Source: Deltaproteobacteria bacterium (GTDB lineage: Bacteria; Acidobacteriota; Thermoanaerobaculia; Multivoradales; JAHZIX01). From it: a DNA stretch of 64,000 nucleotides. This document shows, in pieces, positions 39,469-46,609 of this stretch. Each line of letters opens with the position of its first letter. Positions within the stretch are counted from its first letter, which is position 1. The notes under the pieces are model-generated. The model ran no database searches, had not been told where the DNA came from, and was given only the letters and a program-made list of their open reading frames with translations. The stretch covers positions 34,728-98,727 of the forward strand of contig JAHZIX010000027.1 of assembly GCA_022601195.1 (NCBI GenBank), read 5' to 3'. Position numbers and translations under genes: made by a program.

Positions 39469-40383
39469 CTATTCCAGCACCAGAGAACCGATAGGGAAGA
39501 CCCCCAGCAGATAGACACTGCCGGTGGTGATGGGAGGATCGACCAGGAAGGGAGCGATCGGCACTCCCGGAAGGAGGCCCGAGGTGACCCCGTCGGTGTG
39601 GATCAAGACGACGACGGCCACAGGCCGGGCCGGGCTCCGGAGCAGCTCTGGGATGCCGTCTTCATCGACCAGCTGGAAGCCCGTAGCGGGGTCGAATTGA
39701 CGAAGGTAGGAGCCGCCCACGGGTTCCAGGCGGGGGCCCGCAGGGAAATCCGGGCAGCAGGTGGGCTGTTCCGCTCCGGAGCCGGCAGGAGCTGCGCCTT
39801 GCTGGGTGAAGGTCAAGCTGTTGACCAGGGGGACCTGGCCCGTTTTGAGAGGGTTGTAGTCGAGCCAGGTCGTCAACCTGGCTCGACCATTGCGGCGAAT
39901 GTGGATGCCGTTGGGTTCGGGGCCAAGGCCTTCGCTATACCGAGCGAAGGTGTGGGCCAGGGGGGTATTGATGTTGGCAACGGGGGGCTGGCCCGGACCC
40001 GTGGGAGCGAAGATCGGGTGAGGAGGCGGCGTGCCCGGGGCGTAGTGGACGAACCAGGCCGTGGCGGTTTGGTGGGGAGACATTCCAGAAAGCCGAACGG
40101 AGACTCTCGCCGTATCGTTTTCCCTCACCTGGATGTGGAGCAAACCGGAAGGGTCCGGCGCCACCAGGTCCGGGTCGATGCCAACCGGAACCGGGCAGGG
40201 TGGAGGCTGCATGGCTGCTGGAGGGAAGCAGACCATCTCGATGGTCTCGTTGAGGACGACGGGGGAGTGATTGGCTAGGGCGCTAGAGGCAGCGAAGCAG
40301 GTCAACGACAGCAGAACTCCAAGCCCATGTCGTCGAGTGTTTCCGAGCTTTCTAGGGGGTGAATTCCGCATTCCAAATCTCAT
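39469..40383 (-). CDS. Exported hypothetical protein
   Basis: Encodes 304 residues. A basic N-terminus (RKLGNTRRHG) precedes a signal helix (LGVLLSLTCFAASSALA). The mature part is Pro-rich with beta-type segments (LLHIQVRENDTARVSVRLSG, ATAWFVHYAPGTPPPHPIF, VAVVVLIHTDG). No family is recognised. Likely periplasmic or secreted. Monocistronic with its own terminator. Confidence 0.6.
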   Translation of the reverse strand: MRFGMRNSPPRKLGNTRRHGLGVLLSLTCFAASSALANHSPVVLNETIEMVCFPPAAMQPPPCPVPVGIDPDLVAPDPSGLLHIQVRENDTARVSVRLSGMSPHQTATAWFVHYAPGTPPPHPIFAPTGPGQPPVANINTPLAHTFARYSEGLGPEPNGIHIRRNGRARLTTWLDYNPLKTGQVPLVNSLTFTQQGAAPAGSGAEQPTCCPDFPAGPRLEPVGGSYLRQFDPATGFQLVDEDGIPELLRSPARPVAVVVLIHTDGVTSGLLPGVPIAPFLVDPPITTGSVYLLGVFPIGSLVLE

Positions 40384-40822
40384 GGCAGTGCTCCTCTCCT
40401 GGTGGCAAAGTGCTCGGAGGGGGCAGCAGCCGGAGTCGTCGCCGAGTCACTTGTTCGCCGGCCTTGACCTACCCGTCTTCCGAACGGATGAAGGTCTCAG
40501 CTTAGGGAAAGGGAGATAGGAGATCAGTTACTTTCATCACACAAGGAGAAGAAGGTCGATTTCCTTGGGAACGTCTCCCTGCGGGTGATCTGGCGCGATC
40601 TTCTCTCCAGCCTTTCGTTCTCGGCTCCCAATCGACCGAGTCTTCCGGCCCCAGAAGACACATCTCTCCTCGACCCCTCCTCGACCCCTCCTCGACCCCT
40701 CCTCGACCCCTCCTCGACCCCTTCTCGACAGAGCGCGACTTTGTCTGTGGCGGAGATTTCGCCCTCTCCCTAGCCTTTCGAGGCCTCTACAGCGCCTCCC
40801 CGGGGGAAAAGTTCGGGCTAGC
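40384..40822. other. Intergenic stretch with tandem repeat
   Basis: Separates two leftward genes. It holds the 11-base tandem repeat at 40667-40732 and the promoter region of the exported protein gene. No gene is supported. Confidence 0.4.
40667..40732. repeat. 11-base tandem repeat TCCTCGACCCC
   Basis: Five perfect copies (40667-40721) and a degenerate sixth. On the complement the unit is GGGGTCGAGGA. The unit is not a multiple of three and lies outside genes, so copy number may vary without damage. Confidence 0.85.
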
Positions 40823-41563
40823 TCAGTGAGGAAGAGAGGGCGCTGTAGCTCCCGCCCGTCGAGCTAGCGCCCCTGCGTCCCGCAGTCGTATCCTCCCTCG
40901 CTCGAGGGCGATCAGACCTTCTCGTTCAAAGCTCTTGAGGATGCGGCTTGCCACCTCCCGGCGGGTTCCGACTTCCAGAGCCACCGCCTGGTGAGTGGTC
41001 TTGACGATCCGCTGTGCGCTGGGAGACTCCAATAGAAACTGCGCGATGCGGGCATCCAAGTGCCGAAAGGCGAGGTCATTGGTGATCGCGATGAGCTGAC
41101 CCAGTTGCCGGGAGACGAGGGTGAAGAAATAGTCTCGCCAGAATGCGAAATTGTTGACTAGGAACCGGAGCTCCGAGGAGGGCAGGATGAGGCCATCGCC
41201 AGCTTCCTCTACCACGGCAGATCCCGGCAGGGGGGCCTGGCTGATGGCGCAAGTAGCAGCTAGAACACAGCCCTCTCCAGGGCCCAAGCGGTAGAGGGTG
41301 ATCTCCCTACCGGTGTCGTCCATGGTGAAAATGCGGGCTCTCCCAGAGAGCACCAAGGGGAAAAAATCGCAGGACGAACCCTGGGCTCCGATCTCCGTGT
41401 CCGCGGCTAGAGAAAGAACTCGACTCCTTTGCTCCAATTCCTGAGCTTCGTCTTGGGGTAGTGCTGCGAAATCTGGAAAGTCTCGAAGTCGGTGCCGCAA
41501 GCTCCTACGGAGGTTGGGTTTCGTTTCTGGTTGGGCAGAAGAGGCTTGAGGTGACGAAATCAA
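40823..41563 (-). CDS. Crp/Fnr-family transcription regulator
   Basis: Encodes 246 residues. cNMP-binding-like domain (~30-150; EIGAQGSSCDFFPLVLSGRA, LGPGEGCVLAATCAI) and a C-terminal winged HTH (VGTRREVASRILKSFEREGL). The cysteines of Fnr's iron-sulfur ligands are not clear: Cys occurs in CDFFPL and in CVLAATCA, the pattern seen in Dnr/FnrN-like or BtrR-type regulators that sense redox or NO. Regulated targets unknown. Confidence 0.88.
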   Translation of the reverse strand: MISSPQASSAQPETKPNLRRSLRHRLRDFPDFAALPQDEAQELEQRSRVLSLAADTEIGAQGSSCDFFPLVLSGRARIFTMDDTGREITLYRLGPGEGCVLAATCAISQAPLPGSAVVEEAGDGLILPSSELRFLVNNFAFWRDYFFTLVSRQLGQLIAITNDLAFRHLDARIAQFLLESPSAQRIVKTTHQAVALEVGTRREVASRILKSFEREGLIALERGRIRLRDAGALARRAGATAPSLPH

Positions 41564-41810
41564 TGGAATTAACTCCTGAAAGAGAGAATAAATAATGTCT
41601 TTTGTAGTGTAGCAGCTGAGTCAAGGAGTGCAGCCGGGGGCTCCGAAGGGCCGCGAAGAAGGTCGAAATCGCCGGAATATTGCCCGGAGATTTGCGATTA
41701 ACCGATCAGAAGGCCCGGTAGCTGGGAACCTGTCGGCCGTCTGTTCATGGTGGCCTTCAGCCAGTAGTGGGTCGATTCGATATTGAGCGGCAAGAGTCTC
41801 TGTGGGAAAG

Positions 41811-42110
41811 ATGAATACCATCCTCAAAGTCCTCATTTGTTTTGTGCTCTGTTGGTGGCTCCTGGGGTGTGGCGATGGAACTCTCCGAGGCTCTGTTGAG
41901 CCCTCCGCTGACGGACTGACGTACCTCGCCGTAGTAGATGACAACGGCGGTGCTTGTGGGCCGATCAAAGTCGACGGTGCCGTTTGGCCCAAGCCGATAG
42001 CGCAACCAAGGCAGGTGGCACCCGGGTTACACTCCATCTCCTGCGGTGCAGAGATTTCATTCTCCATCCCGGAGGGCGTTGTCTTCGAGTTCGACTATTG
42101 GGGGCCTTGA
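41811..42110 (+). CDS. Small predicted lipoprotein
   Basis: Encodes 99 residues with a lipobox: ILKVLICFVLCWWLLGC, Cys19. The mature part is short and strand-rich, with two Cys (GGACGPIKV; SISCGAEISF). The ATG at 41811 is preferred over the one at 41802 because it keeps the basic n-region short. Function unknown. Confidence 0.6.
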   Translation: MNTILKVLICFVLCWWLLGCGDGTLRGSVEPSADGLTYLAVVDDNGGACGPIKVDGAVWPKPIAQPRQVAPGLHSISCGAEISFSIPEGVVFEFDYWGP

Positions 42111-42132
42111 TGGCGAAGGAGCACAGCTAGCG

Positions 42133-42984
42133 ATGAAGGCGGCGATGTTTTCAGGATCTTCCGTGCATGGGCCTTCTATCAGAGAGGGCGCCCATCGAGT
42201 CGGGATGGGGACCTGGTATCTGATCCTTTCGGTCCTGCTTCTTCTGCCTCTCTCCGCTGGGGCAGCGACGGCCCCATTCAGTCACGATGTCTGGCAGACG
42301 GTTTTGGAGGAATTCGTCGACGACGAGGGTCTAGTGGACTACCAGGGGCTTGCGGGGCAGAGGGAGGTCTTCGATGGCTACATCGAAGCCATCGAAAGCT
42401 CTAGCCCGGCCAATCGGCCAGAGCTCTTTCCGACTCCCGAGCACAGCCTGGCTTACTACCTGAATGCCTACAACGCTCAGGTCTTCAATGGAGTCTTGGC
42501 CCGTGGCCCGGAGCGCATCAGCGTTTGGCGCGGGGCGGTCTCCGGCCTCAAATTCTTCGTTCGCATGAAGGTCGTCATCGGCGGCGAGAAGATGAGCCTG
42601 AAACGGCTTGAAGATGAGCTGATTCGGGAGAAATTTCAGGACCCGCGGATTCATGCCGCCCTCAACTGCGCCTCGATTTCTTGCCCCCGCCTACGAAGGA
42701 CAGCTTTTCGCGCAGAATCTCTCCAGGAGGAACTGGAGGAGGCCATGAGAGAGTTTGTCGCCGATCCTCGAAACTGTAGAGTGAGCCCCGACGAACGGAA
42801 GGTTTACCTCTCTGGGATCTTCGACTTTTTCCCCAAGGACTTTCTGCGCTACGAGCAGAGCCAAGGGAATCCAGACCCCCGACTTTCCGACTACATCAAT
42901 CGTTTCCGTGGAGCGGATGGGCAGATTCCCCGCGACTACAAGATCGAGTACTTGAAGTACGACAAAGGAATCAATCAGCAATGA
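42133..42984 (+). CDS. DUF547 family protein
   Basis: Encodes 283 residues from the ATG at 42133 (AAGGAG 11 bases upstream); 42205 (MGTWYLILSVLLLLP) is an alternative that starts at the signal peptide. The DUF547 core has PEHSLAYYLNAYNAQVFNGV and DPRIHAALNCASISCPRLRR, the NCAS-SCP signature. Exported. The family may be linked to glutathione or thiol chemistry but the reaction is unproven. It is followed at 18 bases by the 43003 gene, likely an operon. Confidence 0.82.
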   Translation: MKAAMFSGSSVHGPSIREGAHRVGMGTWYLILSVLLLLPLSAGAATAPFSHDVWQTVLEEFVDDEGLVDYQGLAGQREVFDGYIEAIESSSPANRPELFPTPEHSLAYYLNAYNAQVFNGVLARGPERISVWRGAVSGLKFFVRMKVVIGGEKMSLKRLEDELIREKFQDPRIHAALNCASISCPRLRRTAFRAESLQEELEEAMREFVADPRNCRVSPDERKVYLSGIFDFFPKDFLRYEQSQGNPDPRLSDYINRFRGADGQIPRDYKIEYLKYDKGINQQ

Positions 42985-43002
42985 AACCGGAGCAGGCTCA
43001 GC

Positions 43003-43896
43003 ATGACGGGGGCTAGTATCGATCGCTCATGGAGCTGCCGATTCGGTGCCCTCTCCGTTTGCCTAGTCACATTGATTGGCGCGTTGATCGGTGGTATTCC
43101 AGCTCGCCTCGAGGCGGAGGAAAAACCGGCAGAGGTTTCCTGGGAGTCGCTGCGGTTTCGAGCTTCGAAATTCGGCATCTCGGCGACCAGTGCAGTGGAT
43201 CGGTCTTTGGTCCCTGGAGAGGTTCGAAATCTGCCGAAGGACAGTGGCCAGAAATGGAAGGTGGCCATCGCGACGCGATACGTGGGGAGGAGCTCCAACC
43301 AGGAGATATTCTTTGGTGAGGACGGTAAGGTTCTGGTAACGACCTCCTGGCGAGCCTCGGGAACTTCCTCTTATCGCAACGAGAGGGTTTATGGCCTGGA
43401 TGGGGTGAAGCGCCATCGCCAATCGCCGAAGACCAAGGACGAATCGAAAAAGCCTTGGTCCGCTTGGACGGAGACCAGCAGTTGGACCGAGCCCTATCCC
43501 GAGGGTTTTCAAGATTGCCAGGGCATTTCGGACCCGGGAGTCCTGCTCCATTTTCTTTCCTCGCCCAATCTGCAGCTTCTAGAGGGTTTGTGCTTTTTCT
43601 CGAAGAAGGCCCTGTGGCGTATCGCAGTGACAGATTTGGGGTCAGAGACGATGCAGGTGGAATACACCGATCGGCGCCAGGGCAAGGCAGTGCCAATACG
43701 TAAGGCCGTGGAGGCAAGAAAGATCAGCGTCCAGCCAGCGCTTCTCCACGGTGACCCGGATTCGGAATTTCGTCTTCTTGGGCTGGAAGGAGATCTCACC
43801 GTTCAGCTACATCCGGCCGGAGGTTTTCCACTTCGCTTGGCTGGGCGGATGCCGAAGCTCGGCAAGGTGACCGTGTTTTTGGAGACGGTCGAATAG
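43003..43896 (+). CDS. Exported protein, operon with DUF547
   Basis: Encodes 297 residues. A signal-like N-terminus (GALSVCLVTLIGALIGGIPA), then a strand-rich domain: GQKWKVAIATRYVGRSSN, VLVTTSWRASGTSSYRNERV, LWRIAVTDLGSETMQVEYTD. The pattern of a DUF6134-like outer-surface domain is possible but not certain. Its position right after the DUF547 gene suggests joint function. Confidence 0.65.
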   Translation: MTGASIDRSWSCRFGALSVCLVTLIGALIGGIPARLEAEEKPAEVSWESLRFRASKFGISATSAVDRSLVPGEVRNLPKDSGQKWKVAIATRYVGRSSNQEIFFGEDGKVLVTTSWRASGTSSYRNERVYGLDGVKRHRQSPKTKDESKKPWSAWTETSSWTEPYPEGFQDCQGISDPGVLLHFLSSPNLQLLEGLCFFSKKALWRIAVTDLGSETMQVEYTDRRQGKAVPIRKAVEARKISVQPALLHGDPDSEFRLLGLEGDLTVQLHPAGGFPLRLAGRMPKLGKVTVFLETVE

Positions 43897-44134
43897 GGTC
43901 TCGGGAGAGAATGGACTCTCTGGCTGGAGCAAGCGGCAGCTCCTTGGAGAGCCAGCCGGTGCAATCCAACCGTTGGGTAAAGAAACGACGATTTGAGAAT
44001 ACCGATGTGGCAGCTCCCTAGCAGCACTACGATTTGAAGATGCATAGTTTCCGCAAAGAGATCTCCAGTTCCCCTTTCTCGACAAGTCAACGATCTCTGA
44101 TGGGCACCCTCGGTTTCGTGGCCAGGGTGGCAGG

Positions 44135-44602
44135 ATGAGGCTGCGGGCCAGGACGGTCTTGGCCCTAGGGGCCTTGGTGATCTTGGCGATTCCACCGGTG
44201 GTGTTCTTGGGGGCGGCTCTTCAGGCCGGGCTGTCCTTGACCGGCTCTTTTTCGGCGATGTCCGCTCAGTACACGGCACCGAGACAGAATCTGCTGGTCT
44301 GTGGCGCAGTGGGTTTGTTGCCTCTGGCTCTCCTTGCCGTGGTCATCGGGTTGATGAAGCGCTTCGCACCAAGGGGCCCGAATCGGGCGGTCGTTGCCAT
44401 CGGTGGCCTGCTGCCGGTGCTGGCCGTGCTTCTTTGGGTCAATTGGGACTTCTGGCCGCTATTTCTTCCCGATCGGACCTATCCTGGCTTTCCCCACGGC
44501 TTGGGTTTCGTTACCGGACCCTTGATCTTCGCACCGATCGGGATGGCCGTGGGAATGCTGATTTCCTGGTTCGCTGGCCGGAAAGACTCGCAGCGACGCT
44601 AA
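44135..44602 (+). CDS. Four-helix membrane protein
   Basis: Encodes 155 residues with four hydrophobic segments (ALGALVILAIPPVVFLGAAL; LLVCGAVGLLPLALLAVVIG; AVVAIGGLLPVLAVLLWVNW; LIFAPIGMAVGMLISWF). A basic cytoplasmic loop (MKRFAPRGPNRA) separates the second and third. No family is recognised. Confidence 0.6.
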   Translation: MRLRARTVLALGALVILAIPPVVFLGAALQAGLSLTGSFSAMSAQYTAPRQNLLVCGAVGLLPLALLAVVIGLMKRFAPRGPNRAVVAIGGLLPVLAVLLWVNWDFWPLFLPDRTYPGFPHGLGFVTGPLIFAPIGMAVGMLISWFAGRKDSQRR

Positions 44603-45039
44603 ACTCCTTCGTTTCTCTCCAGGGCCGCCCTACCCACTAGTCAATCCGCAGCGCAAAACCCGTCTCGCTGGGTGGCCGCTCTTCCTGCCGTCTCAGGGAT
44701 CCGGCTCCCTGGGGGATGGCGAGCGCCCTCCGGCTCAATTCGCAGCGTTCCAAACTGCTATGGGAGTGTGAAATCCAGCGGGAGAGTTCTCGGTACGTAG
44801 ATCGACAAGTTGGGTGGTTGGATTTTTCTTGGCTACGGATGATTTCGGTGTCTCTACGCTAAAGAACAATCCTGAAGGCCGGTATACTCTGAATCAGAAA
44901 ATTCACAATATTCTCGCGGGAGAGAAGGAGGTGCCAGGTCTGCCCACGAAGCGCACCTGGGGAAAGCCCTGACGACTGGCAGGGAGCCCTGGAAGCCAGC
45001 ACTGTTTCCGAATCGGAAACCTTGCCGGAGGCGCCCACA
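44603..45039. other. Intergenic stretch before a sigma-54 regulator
   Basis: No gene is supported. It ends with a 7-bp dyad at 45004-45020 just before the start of the sigma-54 regulator. No sigma-54 or sigma-70 promoter is convincing. Confidence 0.4.
45004..45020. promoter_or_regulatory. GTTTCCG-AAT-CGGAAAC dyad
   Basis: A perfect 7-bp inverted repeat with a 3-base centre, 19 bases upstream of the ATG at 45040. Position and symmetry suit an operator for autoregulation of the adjacent activator. Confidence 0.45.
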
Positions 45040-46557
45040 ATGGTTCCCTGCCTGGCCATCCTGCATCATGGGGATATGGCCCGAGTCGGGGAAGTGGCTC
45101 TTCTCACGGCCTTAGCAGCTGATCGGGAGGTCGCCCTCTCGCGCCTGGAACCCGTCTTCGCACCCCTACGAAAAGGAGCTTCCTTGCCGCTGGGAGATCC
45201 TCACTTGAGCCGCCAGCCGATTTGGCTGAAACCTCTCGAGGGAGGCGGGGTTCGGGTGGACGGCTGCGATGCAGGGACCCCTTTACGAGTTGGAGGTCTG
45301 GCCCTGGAGGGCCCGCTCGACATTTCTTTGGAAGAGCTTGGAAAGGGTGTGGTCTTGTCGTTGGCCCAAAGAGTTCTTTTGTACCTCCATTTCGTCGATC
45401 CCCTGCCGCCCCAGGAGGTGCCTCAATTTGATCTGGTGGGCCAAAGCTCGCAGATGGCCGAAGTTCGGGAGGAGATTCAGCGGGTCGCCTGCCGGTCGAT
45501 CCCGGTGCTGGTTCGGGGGCCCACCGGTAGCGGTAAGGAACTGGTTGCACAGGCTATTCACCGAACCGGACCGCGGAGCTCCGGTCCCTTCGTTAGTGTC
45601 AACATGGCTGCGATTCCTCCCAGTTTGGCTGCGGCGGAGCTCTTTGGGGTGGTGCCGGGAGCCTTCACTGGAGCCGACCGTCGGCGCTCGGGTTTCTTTC
45701 AGCAAGCCCATGGGGGCACCTTGTTTCTAGATGAAGTTGGTGAAACTCCCCGGGAGATCCAGGCTCTTCTGCTTCGTGCTCTCGACGAGAAGGAGATTCG
45801 CCCGGTTGGGGGGGACGTTACTAGGAAAGTCAACGTCCGGGTGCTGGCGGCTACGGATCTCGATCTGGAGGAGGCGATCCTGGGGAAGAACTTTCTAGGT
45901 CCGCTCTTTCATCGTTTGGCCGGTTACGAGATATTCCTACCGCCTCTGAAGAACCGAAGGCAGGACATTCCTCTCTTGCTCGGTCACTTCTTGCGCCAGG
46001 AGCTGGAGGCCATGGGGTGTGCACATCGCCTCGAAGCCCGGGCTGCCGGAGCTAGTTGTTGGCTCCCGGCGTCGCTCATGGAGCGCTTCCTGGCCTATTC
46101 CTGGCCCGGTAATGTGCGCCAGCTTCGCAACTTGGCGCAGCGGCTAGCGGTTGCCTTTGGCGATGCGGAGAAAATTGGTACGGGGTGGCGGCTCAAGCGG
46201 CTTCTCGCTTCGACCCTCGGAGAGAAAAGCTCGGGGAGGCCGTTGGCAGCGGCACACAATTCCACCCAGCAGTCGACTCCTCAACCCTCCCAGATCGAGG
46301 AGAGTGAGTTGCGGGAGGTTCTTCGAAACCACCGATGGAGCCTGAAGCCGACGGCTGAAGCTCTCGGCATTTCGCGAACTTCTCTCTACGGCCTTCTGGA
46401 GAAATTCCCCGGTATTCGACCCGCCGCCAAGCTCGGCGCTCAGGAAATCCATGTAGCTTTAGAGAACCATGACCGAGACGTGACCGCTGCCGCGCTGGAG
46501 TTGGAGGTCTCGAAGCAGGGCTTATTGCAGCGCCTGCGAGAGCTCGAGATCAAATGA
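45040..46557 (+). CDS. Sigma-54-dependent transcription activator
   Basis: Encodes 505 residues from the ATG at 45040 (GGAGG upstream), preferred over TTG 45022. The N-terminus (~1-115) resembles an FHA-like beta domain (GASLPLGDPHLSRQP). AAA+ domain: Walker A GPTGSGKE (160-167), GAFTGA loop (207-212), Walker B GGTLFLDEVGE (225-235), SWPGNVRQLRNL. The C-terminus has two Fis-type HTH units (RNHRWSLKPTAEALGISRTS and a second, NHDRDVTAAALELEVSKQGL). The contact loop is intact, so it should activate sigma-54. It lies 52 bases from a kinase gene. Confidence 0.92.
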   Translation: MVPCLAILHHGDMARVGEVALLTALAADREVALSRLEPVFAPLRKGASLPLGDPHLSRQPIWLKPLEGGGVRVDGCDAGTPLRVGGLALEGPLDISLEELGKGVVLSLAQRVLLYLHFVDPLPPQEVPQFDLVGQSSQMAEVREEIQRVACRSIPVLVRGPTGSGKELVAQAIHRTGPRSSGPFVSVNMAAIPPSLAAAELFGVVPGAFTGADRRRSGFFQQAHGGTLFLDEVGETPREIQALLLRALDEKEIRPVGGDVTRKVNVRVLAATDLDLEEAILGKNFLGPLFHRLAGYEIFLPPLKNRRQDIPLLLGHFLRQELEAMGCAHRLEARAAGASCWLPASLMERFLAYSWPGNVRQLRNLAQRLAVAFGDAEKIGTGWRLKRLLASTLGEKSSGRPLAAAHNSTQQSTPQPSQIEESELREVLRNHRWSLKPTAEALGISRTSLYGLLEKFPGIRPAAKLGAQEIHVALENHDRDVTAAALELEVSKQGLLQRLRELEIK

Positions 46558-46609
46558 AGCGAGAGGGCGGTGGTGCGCGTCGGCATTCGATGAGCCCGAG
46601 GGGTTGGTA

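Noticed and set aside
42046..42132. Extended start of the DUF547 protein
   Set aside because: The extra residues overlap the upstream lipoprotein gene and precede the better ribosome binding site and signal peptide.
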